From assembly GCF_001494595.1 (NCBI RefSeq), contig NZ_LN929907.1, forward strand, positions 1-64,000: a stretch of DNA of 64,000 nt. The letters run 5' to 3'. The stretch comes from Mycobacterium sp. M26. Its GTDB lineage: Bacteria; Actinomycetota; Actinomycetes; Mycobacteriales; Mycobacteriaceae. Of the stretch, positions 25,657 to 32,580 are shown piece by piece. The notes beneath the pieces are model-generated. The model did not search any database, was not told where the DNA came from, and was given only the letters and a program-made list of their open reading frames with translations. The first letter of the stretch is position 1. Every line of letters starts with the position of its first letter. The position numbers and the translations under genes are program-made.

Positions 25657-27119
25657 GATGCGAAGCTCCTCACTCGATTTCGTTTCTTCGTCGCACGCCA
25701 GGTGGCACGCGCGTGGGCTTGCAGCATCGCCGCTGCAAGGTCGATACGGGCCTTAGATCCCCGCTTGGCCTTGTCCAAGCGGACACCCTTGGCGTCCTCC
25801 CGCAGGACAGCGTTGGCGACGTGGCGGGCCAAACGCGGGTCACCGGAATGGGTCACCTCACCGGACACGACAGCCCGGAACAGCTCGGTGGTCGCGGGGG
25901 TGATCCGGGCTGGGGACCACGGGAACGCCACCACCGGGATACGTTCGGCCTCAAGGCTCTGCATCACCAGGGCGTAGCGGAACGGGTCGAACACCACCTC
26001 GGTCACCCGGTACTTGCGGCACGCCTTGCGGATCTCGTCCATCACGTCATGCAGCGGCACCGACCAGTCGTCAGCCCGCTCGGGTGGCTCCCAGTAAGCC
26101 AGGACGTCGAGGTGCGGTGTCTTGCTGACCGTGGCCACCACCAGGCCCGTGCCGTCCGAGTTGTACGAGCCGTCACACGACAACACCACCTCGGCACCCG
26201 CCGGGACCGGCTGGCCCGTCGACAGCCCATCCCACACACCCGGAGGCAGCCACGAACCGGCCGCGCTCACCCGCTGATTCAGATGGAACCTGCGGAACGC
26301 CGCTTCTCGAGTTGTGCCCAGCACCGTGGCCAAGTGCTCGGCGTCGAGGGTGTCACCAAGCATCGGATTCGCCGCAGCCCACGCGGTGCGGTCGGTCAGC
26401 TCGCAGCCAATCGGCGCGGTGTACTCCCGGAACGCAAACGACCGATCACCACCGAACCGGCCGTGCTCCACCAACCGGCTCATCAGATTGTCGGGATCGT
26501 CCGGCCCCTCGGTCGACAGGCCCAGTGTCAGCGGGCGGGCACGAGTGCCACCAGCCAACGCCAGCGCGTCCCAGGTGTCGGCATCGGTGACGTGGACCTC
26601 GTCGATCAGGCTGCAACTCGGGTTGCGGCCCTGGAGATTCTTCGCGTTCGCCGGCAGCGGTTCCAGCACCGAATCCGTCTCGGGCACATACAACCTGTCC
26701 TGGAAGATCTGCGTGACCCCGGTCAGCCGCTCATCGAGTTCGACCATGCGGCGGGCCACCTTGAAGATGACTTCCGCGGTCCGCTGATCCGAGCTGGCCA
26801 ACAGCACCTCGGCAGATTCCTCGTCGTCGGCATACAAGTGGTACAGCGCGATCCCCGCACCGAGCAGACTCTTGCCGTTCTTGCGGGCCACCGACAACAA
26901 ACCCTGACGGGGCCTCGGAGTCTGGTCGTAGACATCGCCCAGGAAGTCCCGCTGCCACTGCCGCAACCGGATCAGCTCACCCGCCGGGTTGCCCTTGCCA
27001 CCCTTGACCACCCGGCAGTACGTCTCGATGAACGCCGCCACCCGCTCTGAACCACCCTCAGGCAGCTCGTCCAGGGGCAACGGCGCACCCTTCGGCGCAG
27101 CTTTAGGCCCCGCGCGCAC
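25653..27119 (-). CDS. Phage terminase large subunit
   Basis: 488 residues from a GTG 5 nt after GGGGAGG; the longest frame runs back through the HNH gene and is not used. ATPase: Walker A-like ARKNGKS at 78-84 and Walker B CSLIDEVH at 169-176. Nuclease: Asp316 in VVLSCDGSYNSDG, the VVFDPFRY motif, and a C-terminal Asp in KARIDLAAAM. It packages DNA into the head. The 17-bp overlap with the HNH gene and the pairing of HNH with terminase point to cos-type cutting. No small subunit gene is recognisable in the element. Confidence 0.92.
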   Translation of the reverse strand: MRAGPKAAPKGAPLPLDELPEGGSERVAAFIETYCRVVKGGKGNPAGELIRLRQWQRDFLGDVYDQTPRPRQGLLSVARKNGKSLLGAGIALYHLYADDEESAEVLLASSDQRTAEVIFKVARRMVELDERLTGVTQIFQDRLYVPETDSVLEPLPANAKNLQGRNPSCSLIDEVHVTDADTWDALALAGGTRARPLTLGLSTEGPDDPDNLMSRLVEHGRFGGDRSFAFREYTAPIGCELTDRTAWAAANPMLGDTLDAEHLATVLGTTREAAFRRFHLNQRVSAAGSWLPPGVWDGLSTGQPVPAGAEVVLSCDGSYNSDGTGLVVATVSKTPHLDVLAYWEPPERADDWSVPLHDVMDEIRKACRKYRVTEVVFDPFRYALVMQSLEAERIPVVAFPWSPARITPATTELFRAVVSGEVTHSGDPRLARHVANAVLREDAKGVRLDKAKRGSKARIDLAAAMLQAHARATWRATKKRNRVRSFAS

Positions 27120-27501
27120 GTGCACCTCCCCGCGGTGTGTAACTGGGAGTTTGGCTGGGCGGTCCGAGCAGGGCGTTTGCTCGGGGCGTCCCCCCACCTG
27201 TTGACCTGCGGATACTGGTGTGCTGCAACGGTTCTGGGCGTGCTTGTCCTCGGGCGACATTGCAGGGGCCGCACACCACGTCGATGTCCTTGAGCCGGAT
27301 GGCCTTGCCCGCTGCTCGACGTGCCCACGCCTCGGGGCTGTGGTCTGCCTGCAGGTTCTCGGTGGCACCGCAGTCGGAGCAGAAGGGCTGCAACCGGCGG
27401 GCGCGTTGGCTGAGCCGCTCCCATTGGCTGTCGTACCCGCGGCAGCCGGTGCACCTGGTCGAGGCTGTCGGCACACCACAGTCGAGGCAGGGACGGGTCA
27501 C
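27103..27501 (-). CDS. HNH endonuclease
   Basis: 132 residues, GTG start. Zinc ligands C5-x2-C8 and C17-x2-C20 form a ribbon at the N-terminus. The HNH core has C41-x2-C44, D53-H54 and C77-x2-C80-N81 (ADHS...VVCGPCN). HNH proteins beside terminase are needed for cos cleavage in HK97-like phages and in capsid-forming satellites. A 10-codon frame (27498-27530) bridges the stop of the preceding gene and this start. Confidence 0.87.
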   Translation of the reverse strand: MTRPCLDCGVPTASTRCTGCRGYDSQWERLSQRARRLQPFCSDCGATENLQADHSPEAWARRAAGKAIRLKDIDVVCGPCNVARGQARPEPLQHTSIRRSTGGGTPRANALLGPPSQTPSYTPRGGARARGA

Positions 27502-27529
27502 GGTTCGACACCGTTGAATGCGTTGATCA

Positions 27530-28033
27530 TCACTGGTCTTGGACCTCCTCGATGGCGAAGGTGGTGGTGCACCGGTTGAGCCAGTCGAGACCAGCTGCAG
27601 AGGACAGCTCGGGCATCAGGTGTTCATAGAGGTCGAGGAGGCCGAGGAGTAGTTGGGTGGATCTACCGGCGTTGCAGGCACTCTGCATGGCTTGGTTGAT
27701 GCCGTTGGTGTCGTTGCGTCCGTGACTGTCGAGTAGTGATGCGGCTCGGCCGACGTCGGCGGCGGTGGGCTCGTCGACGAGTCCTGAGTGGTCGGCTAGT
27801 TCTTGGACGTGGCGGCCTATGAGGTCGATGCCGTTGGGGGTGCGCAGCTCGGTCAGGGGGTTGCGGTGTAGGTCGAGGATGGCCAAGACCAGTTCGGTGG
27901 TTCGGTGGTTCTCGTTGGCTTCGTGGGCGATTGTGAGCAGTCCCTCGGTGTTGCCTCGGCGGTGGTGGATGGTGATCGCGGAGGCGCGTCGGGCGTCGGC
28001 TGCTGTGGGGGTGTCGGCATAGTTGTCGGTCAT
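27530..28033 (-). CDS. Phage protein with an internal duplication, unknown function
   Basis: 167 residues from the ATG with AAGGAG 6 nt upstream; an ATG at 28096 overlaps the ATPase stop (ATGA) and would add 21 residues. Two similar halves of about 70 residues each start with PTAADA/PTAADV and run through LVLAILDLHRNPLTEL / LLLGLLDLYEHLMPEL to GIDLIGRHV / GLDWLNRCT. The protein therefore arose by tandem duplication of a helical module. No family recognised. Its place between the ATPase and packaging genes suggests a replication or packaging accessory role. Confidence 0.7.
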   Translation of the reverse strand: MTDNYADTPTAADARRASAITIHHRRGNTEGLLTIAHEANENHRTTELVLAILDLHRNPLTELRTPNGIDLIGRHVQELADHSGLVDEPTAADVGRAASLLDSHGRNDTNGINQAMQSACNAGRSTQLLLGLLDLYEHLMPELSSAAGLDWLNRCTTTFAIEEVQDQ

Positions 28034-28092
28034 GGTGTTCTCCTTGGATTGGGTCCAATAGTCGGTGGGCGGGAAGATGACGCGGCGGGTGC

Positions 28093-29451
28093 TCATGCCG
28101 TCTGCTCTTGTTTGCTGGTGCAGGCCAGGTGTGCATCACCTTGGCCGGCGGTTACGGCCTTGCCGCAGACGTAGCAGCGGGGTACTTCTTGGCCCCGGAA
28201 GCGGATCGTGCGCCGCCCTCCGAGGTGATGACGGCGCACGGTCAGCGGTGTGGGCACTGTCCGTTCCACAGTCGGGCCAGACGCGCACGGCGTGGCCCCA
28301 CTGGTGGATTCGTCAGTGGGGCCACCAGTGGGGCCATCCTGTTCCCGCTGGTCGCGGCCAGTTGGGCCAGTCGGGCCAGTTGGGCCACGAGACGGGGTGG
28401 CCTGACTGGTGTTGGCCCCACTGCGCAGGCTCCACGTCGAGGTCCGCGGAAAGCCTGACGACTCGTCGATAACACCGAGTGCCTTCTTGGCACGTTTGAG
28501 GGTCCGCTCGCTGATCTTCTCCTTGGCCGCCTCGGCCTTGACGACCTTTGACGGCGTTGCTCCGTTCTCGGTGAGGTAGTCCTGTAGCCAGTGCTCGGCG
28601 GCTGTGCGTTCGCCGGGATCGTCGTCGCTGTCACCGCTGAGAAGGTCTCGGGCGTCCAAGCTGGTATCGCCGAGCCATTCGACAGACCCGATCTCGGTGG
28701 GGCCGTCGTCGGTGTGCACGGTGGTCGAGACGATGCGGAACTCCACCGAACGGTCCGTGCCGACGTAGTTCGCTTTGGTGTTGGTCAGGACGCGGGTGCC
28801 GGTGTCGGGATCTTCGGCGATGGACAGGACGCAGCGGGCGACTTGAGACCACGCTACTGAGCCGAGCATGAGTTGCCCGGAATCGGCACCGACCCGCTTG
28901 CCGAAATGGGCCAGGCCGATGATCGTGACCTTGCAGCGGTCGGCCAGCGCCGCGATCGGTTCGAGGTACTGCCGGACGGCGATGTCGTCGTTACCGGAGA
29001 ACCCTGGCGGGACGACGGCCTTGGCGGGGTCGAGGAAGATCATGGTGACGTTGTGCTCGCGGATGACCTGTTCGATGCGGTGGAGGTCGAGCGGGAACAC
29101 CAGCGCGCCGGTGCCGAGGTCGGTCTGGACGTCGACGAAGATGACGCGGTCCATGTTGGCCCCGTTTGCGATGAGCCTGGGCACGATGGCGGCCTCGCGG
29201 GATTCCTCGGTGCCGATCCACAACACGGTGCCGCCGTTGCGGGTCTCGCGGGCGGCCCACGATGAAGCGACAGTGCTCTTGCCCTTGCCTTCGCGGGCAG
29301 CCAGCAAGTTGATGGCGTACTGCAGGATTAGGCCCAGCTCCCACCACACCAGCCGTTTGGCTTTGACCTGGGAACCGGGCGTGACTACCAGTCGTCGTGT
29401 CGAGCTGCCCGGCTCCTGGGGGCCGGGGTCGTCGGGGTGTTGATCTGTCAC
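28093..29451 (-). CDS. RepA-like / AAA_25-type replication ATPase
   Basis: 452 residues. RecA-fold NTPase with Walker A REGKGKST at 53-60 and Walker B MIFLDPAK at 137-144, plus LAHFGKR in the position of the sensor His. Residues about 290-345 look like a winged helix (ISERTLKRAKKALGVIDESSGFPRTSTWSL). A Thr/Gly/Pro-rich linker (GPTGPTGPTG) follows. The C-terminus has a zinc-ribbon-like CYVCGK...HLAC. Related proteins are hexameric replicative helicases of plasmids, phages and satellites, so the element probably replicates on its own after excision. Confidence 0.82.
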   Translation of the reverse strand: MTDQHPDDPGPQEPGSSTRRLVVTPGSQVKAKRLVWWELGLILQYAINLLAAREGKGKSTVASSWAARETRNGGTVLWIGTEESREAAIVPRLIANGANMDRVIFVDVQTDLGTGALVFPLDLHRIEQVIREHNVTMIFLDPAKAVVPPGFSGNDDIAVRQYLEPIAALADRCKVTIIGLAHFGKRVGADSGQLMLGSVAWSQVARCVLSIAEDPDTGTRVLTNTKANYVGTDRSVEFRIVSTTVHTDDGPTEIGSVEWLGDTSLDARDLLSGDSDDDPGERTAAEHWLQDYLTENGATPSKVVKAEAAKEKISERTLKRAKKALGVIDESSGFPRTSTWSLRSGANTSQATPSRGPTGPTGPTGRDQREQDGPTGGPTDESTSGATPCASGPTVERTVPTPLTVRRHHLGGRRTIRFRGQEVPRCYVCGKAVTAGQGDAHLACTSKQEQTA

Positions 29452-29789
29452 GCGATCTCCTTGCGGCGTGCGATGTATGAGCTACCTCGGGGTCGGGTGC
29501 GCCAGTTGGGGCTGGCGGATACCGCGCGGGACGCCTCGGCCATCGCCTCCTGGGCGATCTCCACCCGCAAGACGTGGTGCTCACCTGCGACGGCGACCGC
29601 CAACAACTTGCGCGGATCACCGTCTCCCAGTTCGCACCACGCGGGTGTGCCAGCAGCCGGGATCGGCCCGCAATTGGCCTGATGGACAAGGGCAGTGATG
29701 AAATCATGGACAGGCCACCAGGACACCTGTCGAGACGCGGGAGAGCCCGCCCCGGCTAAGGGGCGGACCTCCGTCTTCGCTTCCGTCAT
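29448..29789 (-). CDS. DUF2742-like phage protein
   Basis: 113 residues. The segment SRQVSWWPVHDFITALV, then GTPAWCELGDGDPRKLLAVAVAGEHHVLRVEIAQEAMAEASRAVS, matches the DUF2742 pattern that I recall from phiRv1/phiRv2 of M. tuberculosis and mycobacteriophages. Function unknown. Coupled to the ATPase gene by an ATGA overlap, as in those elements. Confidence 0.7.
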   Translation of the reverse strand: MTEAKTEVRPLAGAGSPASRQVSWWPVHDFITALVHQANCGPIPAAGTPAWCELGDGDPRKLLAVAVAGEHHVLRVEIAQEAMAEASRAVSASPNWRTRPRGSSYIARRKEIA

Positions 29790-30292
29790 GCTTCAACACC
29801 GAACAGGGCTACTGCGGCTCGCAGTACGTCGGCAAGTTCGAGTGCTTCTGCCGGGGTCAAGTTGGCTGTGGTGGGTTTATTCCACTCTCCACTGGTCATG
29901 TCGGCGTCGCTGTAGGAGATTCCGATGAGCGGTTCACCGTCGTCGAAGCATTTCGCCGACACGTACATTCCGGCGCTGTACCAGTAGTCGCCATCGGCCT
30001 TGCCGGTCTGGTGGCTGAAGGTGACGTATGCCGCCGTTGACTTGTAGCACGTGACGAGCATCGAACGCCCAACCGCGTCCTTATCCGGATCTGCCCAGAT
30101 CGGTCGGGGAATCGTCATGATGGTTGAGGCGTCACCGCCGTGGTACAGCGTGCCGTCGCCGTTGGCCTTTTCGCAGAGCCGTTCCCAGGCATCCAACTCG
30201 GGTGCTCGGGGGTCGAGATCTACCGGTTCAAGATCGACCGCCGGCTCAGAGCTAGCCAGGGCACTGTTGATCTTCTTCTTCGGTGCAGCCAT
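29786..30292 (-). CDS. Phage protein of unknown function (168 aa)
   Basis: The start at MAAPKKKINSALASSEP (AGGT upstream) follows the stop of the small gene before it by 7 bp; longer frames from 30316 or 30358 would overlap that gene. The N-terminus is Lys-rich and then acidic. The main part (LVTCYKSTAAYVTFSHQTGKADGDYWYSAGMYVSAKCFDDGEPLIGISYSDADMTSGEWNKPTTANLTPAEALELADVL) looks like a small beta-sheet domain ending in a helix, of the kind found in many actinophage early genes (possibly DUF6907-like, low certainty). Confidence 0.6.
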   Translation of the reverse strand: MAAPKKKINSALASSEPAVDLEPVDLDPRAPELDAWERLCEKANGDGTLYHGGDASTIMTIPRPIWADPDKDAVGRSMLVTCYKSTAAYVTFSHQTGKADGDYWYSAGMYVSAKCFDDGEPLIGISYSDADMTSGEWNKPTTANLTPAEALELADVLRAAVALFGVEA

Positions 30293-30299
30293 GATGGTG

Positions 30300-30509
30300 T
30301 TACCTGCTTTCTTCATGGGTGTTGGAGTGGGTGTTCTTCCGAAGGGCGTCGGCGGCAACCGGCGCCTTTCGCGTTATCAGGATCTCGGTGTGGTCCGAGT
30401 CTGGGATCAAACCGAGGTCGGCCTGATCGGCTTGGGCTAGATGGCTAACCGGTGCGGGCGCTGTCGCCTGTTGTGGAACCACCGGGTGTCTTCGCTCTGG
30501 GCTAGGCCG
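30300..30509 (-). CDS. Small hypothetical early-operon protein (69 aa)
   Basis: ATG at 30509 overlaps the Xis-like stop by 8 bp; TAA at 30300-30302 lies 7 bp before the next start. The product begins MRPSPERRHPVVPQQATAPA and ends DALRKNTHSNTHEESR. It fills an otherwise empty 200-bp gap in a tightly packed operon, the main argument for it. No family recognised. Confidence 0.45.
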   Translation of the reverse strand, partial: RPSPERRHPVVPQQATAPAPVSHLAQADQADLGLIPDSDHTEILITRKAPVAADALRKNTHSNTHEESR

Positions 30510-30714
30510 CATCGCCACCGCCGCGCTTCGTGGCCTTCTCCTGCTCGGCCAACCACCGCTCGATCTCCGATCGCCGGTACACCACACGGCCGCGCGGGCC
30601 GAGAGTGAATGACGCCGGTCCTTGGTTCGTGCTGCGCCAGAACCTCAAGGTTCCGGCGTTGATCCCGTACTGCTCCTGCACCTGGTTGGTGTGCAGCAGC
30701 TCGTCAGCTGTCAT
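30502..30714 (-). CDS. AlpA/Xis-like helix-turn-helix protein
   Basis: 70 residues. MerR/HTH_17-type winged helix: ELLHTNQVQEQYGINAGTLRFWRSTNQGPASFTLGPRGRVVYRRSEIERWLAEQ, the standard excisionase/AlpA layout. Start has GGGAG 6 nt upstream. First gene of the minus-strand operon and divergent from the repressor, so it is placed to be the first induced function. Excision, activation of the satellite operon, or both. Confidence 0.85.
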   Translation of the reverse strand: MTADELLHTNQVQEQYGINAGTLRFWRSTNQGPASFTLGPRGRVVYRRSEIERWLAEQEKATKRGGGDAA

Positions 30715-30734
30715 TACAAACTCCCTCTACTGGT

Positions 30735-30760
30735 CACTGCTCTCATGCAGTGACACTGCA
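30735..30760. promoter_or_regulatory. Repressor operator cluster between xis and repressor genes
   Basis: Two overlapping palindromes share half-sites: CACTGC-N6-GCAGTG (30735-30752) and TGCAGTG-A-CACTGCA (30746-30760, a perfect 15-bp odd palindrome). They lie between the divergent Xis-like start (30714) and the repressor start (30816). A further partial TGCAGT site overlaps the repressor start region (30809-30815). Confidence 0.65.
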
Positions 30761-30803
30761 ACAAGACAGTATCTCCAAACCGAGGCTGCTGCAACCAACG
30801 CTG

Positions 30804-30809
30804 TACGCT
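30804..30809 (+). promoter_or_regulatory. -10 element of the repressor, leaderless
   Basis: TACGCT followed by 6 nt and ATG at 30816. The TANNNT spacing makes a leaderless mRNA likely, and it decides the repressor start over the GTG at 30750, which lies inside the operator. Confidence 0.5.
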
Positions 30810-30815
30810 GCAGTC

Positions 30816-31394
30816 ATGCAGAACGAGGCGGCACCGGCCGACACCGAGCTCTGGGCGATCGCTGCAGACAGATTCGGCAAGCGCGTCAAAACACAACGCG
30901 AGGGCGCTGGATGGTCTCAGCGCGAACTATCGGAGAAGCTGGCTGAACTAGGAGTCAAGCTAGATACATCGGCAATAACGCGAATAGAAAATGGCAGTCG
31001 AGACCCCCGGCTTCGGGAAGCGACCGCGATCGCACATGCTCTAGGCGTTTCACTAAAGGAGTTGCTGAATTTCGACGATAATCCGTTGGGCGCCCTTTAC
31101 TCGGCGTGTACTGACCTTGAGAACGCCACTTCCCGGCTGCGCGATGCGCTAGGAACAGCCGCCGATTCCGTCGACCACCTTCAGTCGGTTCTCATACGAT
31201 CCGACGTTCGCAAGGCGGTCGCTGGACAGTATTCCAGAGTAGACATCGACTATGTAATCGATCTGTGCACCAACGCAATTGATCAGATCGAGGAATACGA
31301 TTTCACACGCTTAATGCGAATGATTTCTAAGGAAGTCCGAGACATCGACGACCCATACATTCACGTCGGAGGTGACGATGCCTCAGATTCGTAA
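30816..31394 (+). CDS. XRE-family repressor (element immunity/lysogeny regulator)
   Basis: 192 residues. HTH_3 domain at about 20-84: RVKTQREGAGWSQRELSEKLAELGVKLDTSAITRIENGSRDPRLREATAIAHALGVSLKELL. The C-terminal half is helical (TDLENATSRLRDALGTAADSVDHL), with no LexA-type protease motif, so induction by a small phage protein or helper factor is more likely than RecA cleavage. Lower GC and more varied codons than its neighbours. Overlaps the integrase start by 17 bp. Confidence 0.85.
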   Translation: MQNEAAPADTELWAIAADRFGKRVKTQREGAGWSQRELSEKLAELGVKLDTSAITRIENGSRDPRLREATAIAHALGVSLKELLNFDDNPLGALYSACTDLENATSRLRDALGTAADSVDHLQSVLIRSDVRKAVAGQYSRVDIDYVIDLCTNAIDQIEEYDFTRLMRMISKEVRDIDDPYIHVGGDDASDS

Positions 31395-32580
31395 TCGCCG
31401 CGCTGGTGTCGAGGACCGTTGGACGAAGACGGTCCGGATGCCCGACAGCACGACCGCCACCGTCCCATCGAAGCTCGACGGCAAGGGATTGCGCTGGCGG
31501 GCAAGGTATGTCGATGAGGACGGCCGCGAGCACGCCAAGGGGTTCCGCACCAAGACCGAAGCAACATCATGGCTCAACGGCATCGTGGCGGCACAGGAGA
31601 CAGGCTCGTACATTGACCCCGCGTTAGGCAAGGTGACGTTCTCCAGCTTCTACAAGGACTGGGCACCACGACAGGTGTGGGAGACGAGTACCCGGCACGT
31701 CATGGACCAGATGTCTCGGTCCGTGACGTTCGCCAGCGTGCCCTTCGCGGACCTGCGGCCGTCCCACGTCGAGGCGTGGGTGAAGTCGATGCAGGACGCC
31801 GACCTGGAGCCGTCGACCATCAAGACGAGGTTCACGAACGCACGGACGGTGTTGCGGGCGGCGCTGCGAGATCGCCTGATGGCCCGCGATGTCACGGACA
31901 AGGTGCGGCTGCCGAGGCAGCGGAAAGCTGCTGCGGCCATGCAGATTCCGGCGGTGTCCGAGGTCGGCGCAATGCTCAAGACAGAGCAGTGGATCGGGGT
32001 GTTCATTGCGGTGTGCGCGTTCGCGGGACTGCGCCGCGGGGAAGCGTCCGCGCTCCAGGTCGGTGATATCGACTTCCTTCGGCGGGAGCTGCACGTCCGC
32101 CGCCAGGTTCAGTGGACCGACGATGGCCAGATGGAGTTGCGGCCGCCCAAGTACGGGTCCGAACGCACGGTGTACATCCCGGAGCGCCTGACCCAACTGC
32201 TGTCGGAGCACGTGGCACGGCGCCGCCCCGGAGACGATCCGTCGCGGTGGGTGTTTCCGGGCCGCCTCAACGACGCGTTACCAGTACACGCGGCGACAGT
32301 GGGGCGGGCGTGGCGCGCTGCCCGCGGTGACATGACCTACCGGCTGCACGAGCTGCGCCACTTCTTCGCCTCCGGTCTCATCGCGGCCGGCTGCGACGTT
32401 GTGACGGTTCAGCGGGCGCTCGGGCACATGTCGGCGACCGAGACCCTCAAGACCTATGCACACCTCTGGCCCGATGCCGACGACCGCACCCGAAAGGCTG
32501 CCGCCGACCTTCTCGACCAGGCGCTGGGCGCCACTGCGGACGCACTGCGGACGGAGGCTCCCAAAACCGCCTCTGACTAG
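31378..32580 (+). CDS. int: Tyrosine-type site-specific integrase
   Basis: 400 residues from ATG MPQIRNRRAG, with GGAGG 5 nt upstream. N-terminal arm-binding AP2-like domain (LRWRARYVDEDGREHAKGFRTKTEATSWLN), SAM-like core-binding domain (about 75-170) and catalytic domain. Catalytic residues visible: R219 (GLRRGE), H324-x2-R327 (HELRH), H350 (GHMSATET) and Tyr360 (KTYAH). It acts on the 15-bp core in the carotenoid oxygenase gene. Its stop codon lies 6 bp from the right core and overlaps the stop of the convergent target gene. Confidence 0.95.
   Translation: MPQIRNRRAGVEDRWTKTVRMPDSTTATVPSKLDGKGLRWRARYVDEDGREHAKGFRTKTEATSWLNGIVAAQETGSYIDPALGKVTFSSFYKDWAPRQVWETSTRHVMDQMSRSVTFASVPFADLRPSHVEAWVKSMQDADLEPSTIKTRFTNARTVLRAALRDRLMARDVTDKVRLPRQRKAAAAMQIPAVSEVGAMLKTEQWIGVFIAVCAFAGLRRGEASALQVGDIDFLRRELHVRRQVQWTDDGQMELRPPKYGSERTVYIPERLTQLLSEHVARRRPGDDPSRWVFPGRLNDALPVHAATVGRAWRAARGDMTYRLHELRHFFASGLIAAGCDVVTVQRALGHMSATETLKTYAHLWPDADDRTRKAAADLLDQALGATADALRTEAPKTASD
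32533..32554 (+). repeat. Candidate integrase arm-type site, right copy
   Basis: Tandem ACTGCGGACG-like units inside the integrase 3' end, matching 22034-22055 in 21 of 22 positions and in the same orientation. The site is also in frame in the integrase (TADALR region). Confidence 0.5.

Noticed and set aside
25653..27479. Terminase frame extended to 608 codons
   Set aside because: The first 120 codons overlap the HNH gene in another frame and have implausible composition; a GTG with GGGGAGG at 27119 fits better.
30750..30815. Repressor start at GTG 30750
   Set aside because: It lies inside the operator palindrome; the ATG at 30816 has a leaderless -10 and begins a normal N-terminus.
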